This document shows, in pieces, positions 23,249-35,229 of a stretch of DNA of 64,000 nt. The position numbers and the translations under genes were made by a program. Below the pieces are notes generated by a model. That model made no database searches. It had not been told where the DNA came from and saw nothing but the letters and a program-made list of their open reading frames with translations. Source of the stretch: Amorphophallus konjac. Taxonomy: Eukaryota > Streptophyta > Magnoliopsida > Alismatales > Araceae. The stretch's first letter is position 1. Each line of letters opens with the position of its first letter. The stretch lies in the NCBI GenBank assembly GCA_022559845.1, contig CM040120.1, forward strand, positions 163,414,334-163,478,333, in the 5' to 3' direction.

Positions 23249-26168
23249 TGTCACGCCCCGAGAGCGGAAGATACCCGGAGATGCGTGACGAGTTTATATC
23301 AATCATGTCAATCAGAGTAGTAGTGTATTCGACACAAAGACAGAGATGCGCAAAAGGAAAGATAACCCAATCCATTTATTTCTTCATAATAAATAGTCTA
23401 TTACAAACCCAATACTCTATTAAAAAAAAAGAAAAGAAAAGTACACATTTGACTCAATAAATATATAAAAGACTAGATGACACTTGGAAAAGCTCTAGCT
23501 CTTTCACTCTTGATTCTCCCCATCCGATTGACTTTCCTCATCGTCGGACCTACCTGAAAAGTAAGGGAAACACGGAGTGAGCGAACGCTCAGTAGGAAAT
23601 TATATCTCAGTAACTAGCAAGGGGTTTAAGTAGTTACATCTTTCATGAATGCACTATAGCTATGCATGCTCGCCTAAAACGACAAGATAGAAAGAGGATA
23701 TAACAATAAGATAACAGGGAGAACTAGTCATGAACCTTTCAAGAACTTATATCAAATGACCTCAAGATATTCAAGCAAGTACTTTATCATGTCAAGATGA
23801 AATTTGGCTATCACGTTCAAGTACGCAAGTAATTACCCTTTTTCGGGCCACGCAAGTCATGTAATATCAAGTCAAGTACAAGATTTGTGGAATGTTCAAT
23901 CAAGCTAGTCATGCACTTCGGTATAATGCCAATACCGTGATCAATCAACTCCCATGGGAGCAAGTACTTTCGGGTGCTCCTCCCAGGACCAGATCGGGCC
24001 CTATATGCGCAGGCATTAGTCATGTATTTTTAACATCCACATTTTTCTGTATAGCCATCATGGAATTTCAATAAGCAAGCTTGTAGTCATGTAAGACAAC
24101 TTTGAGAGATTAGAGTCCAAAAATATGACTTTTGACACCAATGGGCGATAATAACGGTACAATCGCACTTTCGATAAAACTAGGTGGAAGTGGTTCCCTT
24201 AACTCGGGTACCATGATAAGTAAGTAGAGACAGTCTTTTATATAGAATTGAGGTCCATATGAATAGCACCTCAATGGCAAGACGTCCTCATTCTTAATAT
24301 AGAATTGAGGTTCACAAGAACATCAAGTTTAATATAGAATTGGGGTCTACAAGAACATCATAACAATGTTGATATAGAATTGGGGTTTACAAGAACATCA
24401 TAACAACGGCATATTCTTCCCCGTTCATTAAGATAATTCTCATATCATACCCATGGCATGACATGAGGGCCGGTATTACCATGTTTCTATAGAGGGACAT
24501 GGCAAAGATTGTGTAATGGATTTTTAGGGTACAACTAGCTCAGTCGGCCTTGAGGGAATCCAAGGCGGCGAGGAGTCTTACGGAGGTCTCTATGACTAAC
24601 TTGCTAGTCCAAAGGAACGGAATGTCCAATGGAGAGCTTGTATGTCAATGAGAATTGAGTGTGTAATGCGATAAATCATCGTAGAAAATATGGGACTATA
24701 CTCACGGAGTGGAGTAATAGTGCCAATGTATATGTATGTATGTATAATGAAACCCTCGGATAACAGTAATCAGGAAAAATCAGTAGTGCAGAAAATAGCG
24801 ACTTTGGTAAAGTCGTTTTTCATGAAATTAACGCCTTAATCAGGGGCGTTTATATTAAATTTGACGACATGTGTAGAAGTCATCCTTTCAATATTTCTAA
24901 TTTTGCAGAATATTAAAAATCTGGAAATTTTCATAAAACACGCCCTGGACAGGGGCGTTAGTTTACAGAAAGTGCCCTAGTATGGGGCGTCAGTTCAATA
25001 AAAGACGACCTGGACAAGGTCGTTAATTCACAATTTTACAATTTCGAGACAATGAAATTTCAGGAAACATGATATAGGGTCAGGACCAGAAAAATAGCAT
25101 GATTACAAGAGATTGATCATGCATTAATCTACAATCATGTTTGAATTGATATATAATTTTTAAACATGGTATTTAGTAATTAAAAGAAATTGACGTCCGT
25201 GTACAGGGCGTCAAATATGAAATTGACGACCTAGTCATGATCGTTTCTTGTAATTTAGCGCCCTTGATAGGGGCGTTTCTTTCAAAAACTCTTTAGAAAC
25301 TAATCAAAACGCATGAAATCTATATGCATGTATTAACGGATGATGTTATAATTATTAATATGCTAGTTTGGGCTACAATCTCTGAGAAAACCTACCTTTG
25401 TGAAGACCTGGAAGAGGATCGTGAAGGTTTTAATGGAAACGATGCTCTGAACTTCTAACAGCAACAGTGATGACAGGAGAAGAGAGAAGTTGATGCAGAT
25501 GAAGCTTGAAGTTCTGTACGTACTTCAACCTAGAATAGCTTCTTATTGATGTAGGCAACCTACAGGAAAGATATGAAGAACATTAGTATTCTTCATACGG
25601 TGACCGGAGGCAGGGAAGAAGAGCTGTTAATTACTTACACAGCAGCAGAACCTCGACCAAAATAGCTTTAGGGTTCGAATGTTTGGGGTATTTATAGGAT
25701 TTCTAGAATCCTAACGGGGTGAGTGTTTGATTGGAAGTAACACTTCCATATTAGAGTTATTACTACATTCGAACTCTTTCTCATAGTTATCAACTTACCC
25801 TGGATAAGTTCCTGGTTCGAACGGAACAGAAACTAAATTAATGTCCTAGGTAAGGGCGTCGAATTTAAATTGACGCCTTGGCATGCGTCGTTTATTGTTG
25901 AAACGCGTCCAAGCAAAGGGCGTTACAATTACTTGCCTTTTTATGTAATTTTGGTTGTTTAAGATTTGACGCCTTAAAATGTGGGCGTCCTTTCTCAAAA
26001 ACACGCCTTAGGTGAGGGCGTTTCTTGTCAAGTAGCGCCTTTATCTGCGACGTTATTTTCCTCAGGGTTTAATTTTTTTTTTCCATTTTCGGTTTTATCG
26101 TTAATTTACTTAATCTTTTAATCTATTTTGATTTATCTATCCCCTTCTATTTTATCAGGGTTGCTACA
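23249..26168 (-). repeat. Tekay 5' LTR
   Basis: 2,920 bp, nearly identical to 15,728-18,641. Most differences I noted are single-base transitions, plus a poly-A length change near 23,420. TATA box equivalent at about 25,689. The dyads are repeated at 24,799-25,276 and 25,837-26,052, with a few arm changes between copies that unbalance a pair, for example at the GACGAC/GTCGTC unit. Confidence 0.95.
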
Positions 26169-26173
26169 AAAGT

Positions 26174-28012
26174 GATGTATTTAAGGTTTATCAGGAAAAT
26201 TCATTACTCATATCTGACACATCTTTTAATAGAGATGAACCATCAACTCATTTGTTATTCATGTTGAACCTCCTTCCATCTTACTCATTTAAATTCAATG
26301 ACTCCTATGGAAATTACACAAGATACTATTGAGATTAAACAGAAATAAATGATACTGAACTTGTCTTTAGATTTTCAGAATTTTCTATTGAACATCACTC
26401 ATTTTTCCTTAGCAAGTTTGGTTCAGTCAACACCTTTTTACATGAGGCACAACACGTCTTAGGTGAAGTGACCCAGTTACTCAGTGTGACAACCACGTTG
26501 CGTCTGAAGGAGAACAAAGTTAGTAATGGAGTATCTTTTTACATGAGAAGACACCTTGATCAGATGCCAGAATCCCCAGTTACTCAACACAACCATGCCA
26601 TTACTGTGCCAGATTTTTAAACATTTTGAAAAGAGAGTTAACTATGACATTTCATGACATGGGCTTAATTCATTTCTTTGATAGAGAACCCAGTTTCTCT
26701 GTGACCAAAGTCATTGCTCTTGCTTTAAACTTTTAAGTTTTTTCAGATTTTTCAAACAATGCTCAGTACACTGAAATGTTTAAGAACAATACTTTCTATA
26801 TGTATCTTAACCAAAGAAAGCCATGTCGTTTAAAATTTCAGATTTCAGAAGGTTTTGCATGAAGTTCATGAGACAACTGGTTAAGATTTATTAAGCAGAA
26901 TGAATCAGATATTTTCAAGTCCTTTACATCAAAACTTAAGAAATACATTAGACTTAAATCAATTTGATTTATCAAAACATTCTTAAGCCAGTATAATAGA
27001 AGATTCTTCTTTTCAGAATGTGTCTGATTTATGTCTAGGGTGCACTGACTAAAATCTTTCCTCATTCAGATGAATCAATGGCATTGTCAAGAAATCAGTG
27101 GAGTCAACAAAGTGTTTTTGTCGAGAGAGTAGCAGAGAGCAATCATGATGAGACAAGGATTTAACATTAGAACAGTTCAGTTTAGAAGACACTAGCTGAC
27201 TCTGGAGTACAGACAGAACAGCTACATAAGTGTAGATAGCATGGAATTCAAGTAAACTACTCATTTGCCAAGAATGGATCAGATTGTTAGATAGAAGGAG
27301 TTCAAGAGGTGAAAAGATGAAACAGGAATGCTCCCCCTATCTAGATGTAATGAGTCATTTCTTTTTAGATTTTTCAATGCAAGGAAATGCAATGCAACTA
27401 ACTACATGTATGCATGTTTAAAGGCTCTCCTGGAGAAATTTCCGGAACATAGATATGTAATGCATTCAGCAAATGAGATTATCATGATTATGCAAATATC
27501 AGTCAAACTCCCCCTTACAAAGTGCATGATATGCAATTAAAGCACTGAAACATGATTTTAAAATATATGCTCATTCAGACTGCCCTGTAAAGAGATATGA
27601 CCCATGGTACTAGGCGGAGAGCTTGGTCTAAAATACCATCTCACACATAGTAAGAACCTCCAGATAGATTTTACCTGCCTTTTAGTAGCTTACTATTTAA
27701 TATACCATGGTGGACATGCATGATAATACAATACCAACAGTCCTAATGCAATATTTTTTCAATATTTTTCAATGGGTGCATATGCAAATTCAGTCTATAA
27801 AAAAATCATGTATGAGGAGAGTTCAGAAAATTTAAATCTGAGAATGCAGATGATGAGTGAATATGCAAAAGCAGATTTAACATGCTATGCAGTTATTCTA
27901 AGAACAAGAAGTGTAGATAATTTACCTGAAAGGGGCTTTATTAACTTGGGTGCCTTGGTTTAATTTACCCCTCTTTATTCCTCAGTCCAAGGCACACCTG
28001 CAAAGTATTTGA
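26174..28012 (-). other. SIRE 3' region joined directly to gag end (internal deletion)
   Basis: No protease, integrase, RT or RNase H motifs in any frame. In element sense it follows a gag-end motif (GPKAAWVPAG, near 28,040) and carries GGGGGAG purine tracts near 27,330 and 27,507, like the 3' region at 15.2-15.7 kb. The part 27,597-27,705 resembles 10,970-11,110 of another SIRE copy. The element therefore lost, or its family never had, the enzymatic part of pol. Confidence 0.65.
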
Positions 28013-28861
28013 TCATCTTGATCCTGCAGGGACCCAAGCAGCTTTGGGTCCTACGCTATCCCTGACAGGTGTTCTAAGCAAATTCATAGCAATATGGTCA
28101 TCATGATCCATCGGATAGCAATTGTCCATAGAGTGACCAAACTTCCCATAATATCTACATGAAGTGACTGGTTTCTGGTTCTTATGATGCATAGTAATAG
28201 AAACATGAGGTTTATAAACATGATCATAAGATTTTATGTTATATGCATGAACAGTTTGATTCTTATTCCTAACCAGCCAACATTCAGCAGATCTATGGTC
28301 TTGCTTCCCACAGTTATAGCATGAAAGTCTTGCAAATGGTTTTGCAGAGAATTTGACTACATGGGGGTTAACAAACTTCTTCTGAACATGCCAACAGTCC
28401 TTGACTGTATGGCCATTTTTCCCACAGTGAGAGCAAGCAAAAGAATTTCTTTTATGAAAACCTGACCAGCATTCAGTGGCCTTGTGATCAGTCTTGTTGC
28501 AGTTAAAACAAGTGATGTGCTAGTTCATTGAAGCAAATTTGTTCTTATTAAAACCATGTTGGCTTGCAGGGAATTTAGCATGATATGGATGAGATGTTTT
28601 CTTACCACTTGCAAACCAGCATTGTGTAATTGTGTGTCCTAATTTGCCACAGTGAAAATATTCGATTTTCTTTTTATGAGATGAAGGATTTTTATCATAA
28701 AATTTCCTAGCATTCATATCATCCTTCTCCATCAATTTACACGCATGCATGAGATGTCCAAATTTATGACAGTAGTGATAGATCATCTTCTTCCTAGATG
28801 CATGTGAGTGTGTGTGAGGACTGTGATCAACATGCACTGATGAATCCTTTTTGTTTATTTT
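28013..28861 (-). pseudogene. SIRE gag C-terminus with six zinc-knuckle positions
   Basis: One leftward frame broken by a TAG at 28,520-28,522 and separated from the coiled-coil part by a TAG at 28,862-28,864. It contains six CX2CX4HX4C-type positions: around 28,780-28,739 and 28,660-28,619 (first Cys replaced by Tyr in both), three intact ones in CFNCNKTDHKATEC, CSHCGKNGHTVKDC and CYNCGKQDHRSAEC, and a sixth with the second Cys replaced by Tyr (CRYYGKFGHSMDNC). Zinc knuckles bind element RNA during packaging (known for Gag). Copia Gags usually have one or two, so this number is unusual. It ends with a GPKAAWVPAG motif, typical just before the SIRE protease, which is missing here. Confidence 0.8.
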
Positions 28862-30312
28862 CTATTTTTCAGTCTTTTTCTGATTTTTGTTCTGTTTTTC
28901 TATTTTCTTAGCCTTGTTCTGAGGTGGAGATGAGGTAGAAGGCTTTTCTTGTTCAGAACATTTAACAAAAATAGTTTTCTGTTTGTTTCCATCAACCCTC
29001 TTTATACCAACAAGAGTGTCTTTGTCCTTCTTCTGTAGATTTTCATTCTTTTTCAATTCTTGAGTTTGTTTTACAGTTTTGGGACTAACAGTGGTCTTTT
29101 GTGCAGTGAATTGGAAAACAAAAGGAGCAGAGGTTGTGTTCTGATTAGAAGCTTTGACAAAAATAGTAGACATTTTATTCCCATTACTCCTTTTGTGTGT
29201 CGGACTGTAACCCAGTCCCTCTCTCTGAAAGCTAACATTATTTGCAAGAAGCTTATTCAGATTGTCCTTTCCTTTGACAAATTTTGACAAGGAGTTTTTC
29301 AAATCTTGAATTTCAGAATTTAAGCCACAAATATTAGCTTCATATTTGGACAGATCTGTTTCACAGGAAATGACTTGTTGATGCAAGGCATCATTTAGAC
29401 TTTTGAGTTTTTCAACTTCCTGTTTTAATTTTATTTCATTGTCAGCTTCAGATAGGGACTTATAAAGATCATCAACTTCTTGTTGAAGGGATGTGATTGT
29501 TAACTCATATTTAGCTATCTTTTGTTCACAGCAAGTGACATTCCCACTCAACATTAGGTTGATGTTTTTCAGATTTGTAATTTCATGTTCTGCATTCATC
29601 AACTCACTAGAGCTCACCAGGCTTACACTCTTTCCTTTTTCTAAAGTGATTAGCCTCTCAGACATTGTTGAGTTTAGGTGATTCAGCTTATTAATTTCCT
29701 CTTTCAGTTTACTGTTACGCTCTAGGAGTTCATCATCAAGCACCCATTCATCTGAAGAAAACTGACATTCATAAAACTTTTCTTGTTATTTTTCATATTG
29801 AAGTTTGTCAAGATTTTTCTGAATCTCTGAATTTGTTACTCTATCAGCCTCTAATTTTTCAGAAATCAATCTATTTTCTTTTTCAAGATTTATTGATTTG
29901 TGTTCAAATTCCTTGAGCTGATTTGTGAGTATTACATTTTCAGACTTCATGTTTTCCAATTCAGAGTTGACTAGCTCTAAGTTTCTCACCAGTTCTTCAT
30001 TTTGAACAACATCATTGTTATAAGCCTAATCATCATCAATTAAACTATGCCTCTCCTTTAGTTCAGCAATTTCGCAAACAAACTCTTGATTCTCCTTTTT
30101 GTGTGAATCAATTTATTTCATAAGAGTTTGTTTTTCAGATTTCAAATGATCTAAATCTGAACTAATAGAATCAAAATCTGTTAACTGTCTTCTAAATATG
30201 TCATTTTTAATTTTTAGAATTTTAGGGCTTTCACCTCGAGATTTAGCATCCTCATGTTTCTTTAGCTTCCTTTTTCAGAATTTTCAAGTTTCAGAATTTT
30301 CAGAATTTTCAG
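28862..30312 (-). pseudogene. SIRE gag long coiled-coil region
   Basis: The same frame as the zinc-knuckle part runs leftward from about 30,290 with stops at 30,117, 30,027, 29,786 and 28,862. It is dominated by Leu, Lys, Glu, Asn and Ser in heptad patterns (for example ELENMKSENVILTNQLKE, DNEIKLKQEVEKLKSLND), then the SIRE-typical LNKLLANNVSFQREGLGYSP, then a Lys/Gln-rich basic tail. Long coiled coils followed by that motif are characteristic of SIRE/Maximus Gag. The N-terminal Gag core is missing because Tat sequence begins near 30,312. Confidence 0.82.
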
Positions 30313-31475
30313 GGCCACTCATCCACCCCAACGGGCCTACTAAGTCACTTATCCTGAGCCCATCCGAGGCCGCGGCAGCCTATAACTTCGCCCTACGGAG
30401 CGGGCGCATGTTTCATCGCAATTATCCTTCTACCTGCAATCCCCAGTCTTCCCAACCGGCTGCTGAGCAGGAAGAAGCCGAACCGTTACCAGGTACCCAA
30501 TACGATCTGTTGCATCACTTGGATCGGGTGCCCGCCAAGATATCAGTGTTGGAACTCATCAAAAGATCTACCCTTCACCAAGATGCTCTCAAGAATTTTC
30601 TTCAAAAGGTGATGGTTAGTGAAGATGTGGCAGCCGACAGTTTACCTACAGCACTGGCGACTATTTCCAAAGGATCGGCAATTACATTCTCTGAAACCGA
30701 GCTAGCTCCTCCAGAAGCTCGGTAAATGCCACTTTGCATCACCATTATCTTGAACAAAGTTAGTATCGATGCAGCATTGGTTCACACAGGGGCATCTATC
30801 AATGTATGCCCGCTCAGAACTATCAGGGCTTGCAATCTGTCAGAAGAACTTCTACGCCCGACCCCCACTACCATAGCTACTTATGACAATTCTCGGAGAG
30901 TATGTCACGGGATTGTTACTATTCAAGCTGAGCTTGGGCCTCTCACTATGCCCATTGAATTTTATGTGCTGGACATTGACCCTATGTTTAAAGCTATCAT
31001 GGGTCATCCGTGGATCGATACTCTCAGTGTCGTGCCCTCCACCGCACATCAATGTCTTAAATTCCCTTTTCAAGGGAGGGTGGATAAAGTAAAAAGCTTA
31101 TCCACGGTCCAGTCTGTCAAAGCTATATCAGAGAATATCTTGCCTACACTACGGCCCAATAGTCGGCCCATTATCTCTATGCTGGATCTGAACATTCCTT
31201 GGGCTTATGCACCTCGCAGGTCCGCCACTACACCCGTCAACATTAAAGTAAAACCCCAGATCCGAGATTCCAAGGGCTGTGACATTATATTGAAATTGGG
31301 CTACCAACCGGGGAGAGGCCTCGGTGCGCAGTTACAAGGGTGAACCAAGCTGGTGCCAAAAGGCAGAAAAATGAGCCGACGGGGTCTCGACTATCGAGAG
31401 TCTGCACTCTCAATGATGGATGATTCAGGGCCACTTACTTGGAACTATCGCCAACACTTTGTTAAAGGTCCTCTC
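30313..31475 (+). pseudogene. Tat gag end, protease and G-patch
   Basis: One rightward frame with a TAA at 30,723-30,725 and a TGA near 31,344. The frame's first residues (before about 30,312) come from antisense SIRE sequence. Then come LSPSEAAAAYNFALRSGR, the Tat-specific YDLLHHLDRVPAKISVLELI region, and a retropepsin with LVHTGASINVCP, where the catalytic Asp of D-T/S-G is His (codon CAC, 30,783-30,785). A G-patch (GYQPGRGLGAQLQG) follows near 31,300-31,342. The protease would process Gag-Pol, but this one should be inactive. The frame continues to KGPL, where the solo LTR interrupts. Confidence 0.82.
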
Positions 31476-33207
31476 TATAGATATATATTTCTCTCCTCTC
31501 TCTCTCTCCTTTCACTAAAGGGGTCAAAAGCACGCCAAGTGCATGAACAAATGAGAGACAGAAGAGAAAACAGAGAATGAAGCAAAGTACCGTGATCGCC
31601 ACCAAGATGCCGTACGCGACAGGCACGCCGTACCTTGGAAAATGGGGAGACACTCGCCTTGGTGCAGCGCTGGGGATGAACGGCTCTGTTAGGACCGCTC
31701 TGGGATGAGCGGTCTTACGATAGACCGCCCTGGGACGCTGCGAGGGACGCGGGAGGAACTGCTGCTGTGAGATGGACGGCGCTTGAGGGACCGCACTCTA
31801 GTGAAGGACGGCTATTTATGCACCGCGCGGAAAGTTGAACGGCTGGAGGATGACCGCTCAATACCTTCACTCAGCAAGTTGAGAAGGGTTCGACCTCCAC
31901 CCTCTCCGGCCGGCCAGAGGGGATGGGCCTCGTGCTGATTAGATGCTGACCTGCGAAACAACGTAGAGACACAAAAAAGACACCCAAATTAGACTTTAAT
32001 GATGCGGTACATATTCAAACGAGAAGAATTAAGCATGAACAAATGAAAAGGGGAATACCTGGGGGGTTTTAAACCCCTAGGGTGACAAAAAACGGGATGA
32101 TTGTGTGCATGTTATGAGAAGGAGGGGGTACGCGGGTGAGAAACAAAGCATGCAATGAAAGAACACGGCAAAACTATGAAACGAAAAACTGCGAAGACTG
32201 GGCTACTCCCTTGACCGAAGGCTCATGCGGACGTAGAGAGCCTCCCTCCTTGGTGCTGGGTCACTCAAGAATGCGGCAGGGCTTCGCCGTCGATCAAAAT
32301 CTCCCCCCTTTTCGACGTCCGGCCATAGGGTCTATTTATAGAGCCTAGAAAGCCAGCCTCGGAATTGGGGTTTAGAGACATTTTCGAGTCAAATTGGCAA
32401 AAGATAATTCATAGATAATATCATGATCTCTTATCCAGTCGAAACGGCATCAAAAATGGCTGATTATCCACGGAGAAATCGTTAAAACAAATCAGGGATA
32501 AAACCATACATAAAAGGATAAAAAACTGTTAAGAACCCTCCATCGAAGGGATGAACGGTCTAACGATAGACCGCGCACAACTTTGAGCGGTTATGTTCAG
32601 ACCGTTTAACCTGTCGGTGGAAATGGAATTAAATCAGATAATTATCCCAATTATCGCTCGAACAGACCGAAACGTCCGCCGCTGGACCCTGAACATATGA
32701 ACGGTTGTATCGAGACCGTTTTGGTTTAGGGCGGCGCTAAACCGACCGTTTCACCCTGTCGGTGATAATTCGAATCATTTGGATAATTATCTGAGAAAAT
32801 GGGCCCGCGTAGGACTCTGAGATATAGGCGGTTGGAATAGGCCCGTCCATAAGCTTGAACGGCCCTAATCACACCGCACAAAAGCTTGTCGGTGAATATT
32901 CAGAAAATCCTCAGAAAATAACCAAAATGTATGAACGGTCTGGGGTCAACCGCCCTAGTCTTGAACGGCTGATGTGGGACCGTTCATGACCTTGGGTACT
33001 TGACTTTTATAAAACAATTCAATTAATCAAAGCCAAGGTCCGATAAGCCCTGAATTGATACGATCTTTACCAAGGAGGGAGGCTACCCATAAAGTGGGCC
33101 CAGGACGTGCCACAAAAATGGCCCAACAAATGATGGACAACTTAGGGCATCAATTAATAGGAGTAAGAGAAACGACTCAACTTATCGGTATAAAACGGGT
33201 GTCAACA
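31476..33207 (-). mobile_element. Solo LTR of a Tat-type element
   Basis: 1,732 bp flanked by CTCTC at 31,471-31,475 and 33,208-33,212. Excising the LTR and one CTCTC rejoins the Tat frame as FVKGP-LQPGT without a shift, strong proof of the ends. The minus strand starts TGTTGACACCCGTTTTAT, like the host element's own 3' LTR at 51,688, and the length is close to that LTR. The other end reads TA in place of CA, consistent with one transition. TATA box on minus at 32,341-32,332. It has many ACGGTC/GACCGT dyads (31,674-31,860, 32,550-32,612, 32,698-32,780, 32,930-32,985). A CT-rich tract lies at 31,490-31,512. Confidence 0.85.
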
Positions 33208-34386
33208 CTCTCCAGCCAGGGACGCTTCAGCCACAGTCAGCACAGTCAATAAAGGAAGATACAGCTTGCACAATTGTCGATCCGCCTCTGCTACCAAAGG
33301 GGCTTGTTGATGATATGCCAGATTTCAGTCAATCATTTTCCAGAATATTCAGTGAGCCAGATAGTTATGGTAAGAAGAAGAAGCAGGAGGTATGGCTTGT
33401 TCAGTGGAAGCCGAAGCCAGCATGCCGTCCGCGGGAAACAGTGAGCTCTCCAATTATTATTTCTTTATCTCCTTCCCGCCTACGCACATTGTTCCATACA
33501 ATGGACTTTATTCCCTATCCTCCTTCAATTATGATTGATCCACTTTGTCCAATATCTCTGTTTCGGTAGGACCTGCCGACGGAATTCTCAATAAGTCACT
33601 CTCCTTGTGGGTATTCCCCACCTCTTAATTCCCTCTCTTCTATCTTTTCCTCATCCGATTCTCCCCTCAACCTTCTCTATTCCTCTCTCTTTTCCCCCCT
33701 CCACCATCTCCCCCATCCTGCTATGTTATCTCCACTGATCTCCAAAAAAAAACGTCAAATTTGAAACGGAGATTTCGATGGAAGATTACGCTATCTTGTC
33801 TCCATCCTCCTCCCAGGGGCACGAGTCCCCTGCTCCTTTTTTTCCACTAGATTTCCTTTCTCCTAGGTTAGGCATAGGGTCCATCGAGTCTAGGGAAGCA
33901 AGGTCAATTCGAATTAGAGAAGTAGGGTCCTATTCTAGGTCGTCCAACCCTTCCTCTTCTGAGTCGCGCCCGCTTGCGCGTCATTCCAAATCCATTCCTG
34001 ATAGGTTCTTGCAAGATCTGGCTCAGCGATGTCATGCTCTTTTGAAGTGTCCAGAGTTTGTCGCTACGGCGATTGTGATAGAAGATGAAGAGGAAATAGA
34101 AGGGGTGTGGAGCGACGACGGACTAGGTGTATATGAAGTCCTAGATGAAAAAGACCCGATTGATGATGAGGACAGCAACGTAGATGACACTGCCGATCTG
34201 TATGCGCAAGGATTAAAGAGATTCGATGAGCCATCATCAGCAGTGGATGAACCTACAAAGGAAATAAATTTGGGAACTGAAGAAGACCCAAGGCACATTA
34301 TTATTGCCGCTAACCTCCCTCCGCAAGTAGAAGAAGATCTAATCAAGGTTCTAAGGGAGTATAGTGATTCTTTTGCCTGGTCTTAG
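33208..34386 (+). pseudogene. Tat pol spacer between protease and RT
   Basis: The frame interrupted by the solo LTR continues from 33,208 to 33,569 (LVDDMPDFSQSFSRIFSE). A Ser/Pro/Leu-rich stretch follows, then an open segment 33,778-34,386 with an acidic part (IVIEDEEEIEGVWSDDG) and the Tat landmark EINLGTEEDPRHIIIAANL...LREYSDSFAWS just before RT. It ends at a TAG where relatives have an aromatic residue. It links the protease to RT and has no known enzymatic role. Confidence 0.75.
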
Positions 34387-35229
34387 GAGGACATGCTGGG
34401 TCTTGACCCCTCTTTAGTGGAACACTAACTAGTGCTTAAACCAGGGGTAACACCCGTAAAACAAAGGTCAAGAAGATTTCACCCCCACATGGCCTTGAAG
34501 ATTAAGGAAGAGGTCTATAAATTGTACAAGGCCAGATTCATTAGAGTCGTCTTATATCCTCAGTGGGTGGCAAACATAGTCCCTGTCACTAAGAAGGATG
34601 GAAAGGTGCGCATTTGCATCGATTTCAGGGATCTTAATAAAGCATGTCCCAAAGATGATTTCCCGCTGCCTCACATAGACGTCTTGGTCGATAACACTAC
34701 CGGGTACGAAGCTTTATCATTCATGGATGGTTATTCTGGCTGCAATCAAATCCGTCTCGCTCTCGAGGATCAAGAGAAAACCTCCTTCACCATGCCCTGG
34801 GGCACGTATTGCTACGTGGTTATGCCGTTCGGTCTGAAGAACGCAGGTGCCACTTATCAAAGGGCGATGATGGCTATTTTCCACGACATGATGCATATCT
34901 ACATGGAAGCCTACGTGGATGACATCTTGGTGAAGTCGAGAACTAAAGAAGAACACCCCGTTATTCTGCTAGCTAAGGTGCTGCAGAGAGCTAGAGAGTA
35001 CAAGCTTAAAATGAATCCAAAGAAGTGTGTTTTCGGAGTCTCTTCAGGGAAGCTGCTAGGCTTTATAGTTAGCAAACGGGGGATCTAGATTGATCCTAAT
35101 AAAGCACAGGCTGTCATGGACATACCTCCGCCAAAGAACATTACGGAACTTCGAGGACTGATTGGTAGATTGTAATTCATCAGAAGATTCATATCCCAAC
35201 ATTCTCAGAGGTGCCGCCCATTTTATGAA
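34387..35229 (+). pseudogene. Tat reverse transcriptase
   Basis: Continues the same frame. It shows LVLKPGVTPVKQRSRRFHPH, VPVTKKDGKVRICIDFRDLN, CPKDDFPLPHIDVL, SFMDGYSGCNQIRL, MPFGLKNAGATYQRAM and an intact catalytic YVDD (codons 34,912-34,923), then NPKKCVFGV and LLGFIVSKRGI. Nonsense codons occur at 34,384, 34,426, 35,086 and 35,173. The last (GRL-stop-FIRRF, Gln in relatives) fits CAA to TAA. No frameshift is needed across the domain. Confidence 0.88.

Larger units (their letters stand above)
15728..26168 (-). mobile_element. Complete Tekay-type Ty3/gypsy chromovirus
   Basis: 10,441 bp with two long LTRs, a polypurine tract, a PBS resembling the initiator-Met type and a gag-PR-RT-RH-INT-chromodomain polyprotein. 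It is flanked by a perfect 5-bp target duplication AAAGT (15,723-15,727 and 26,169-26,173). By eye the two LTRs differ at about 45-50 positions over 2.9 kb, so it is fairly young. The polyprotein frame is continuous except for two TGA codons. It sits inside the 3' non-coding region of a SIRE element. Confidence 0.95.

Noticed and set aside
30198..30312. Start of the plus frame leading into the Tat protease
   Set aside because: This part is the antisense strand of the SIRE gag coiled coil. The fused frame is accidental.
32136..32348. Small plus frame in the solo LTR
   Set aside because: No similarity, lies over LTR promoter sequence.
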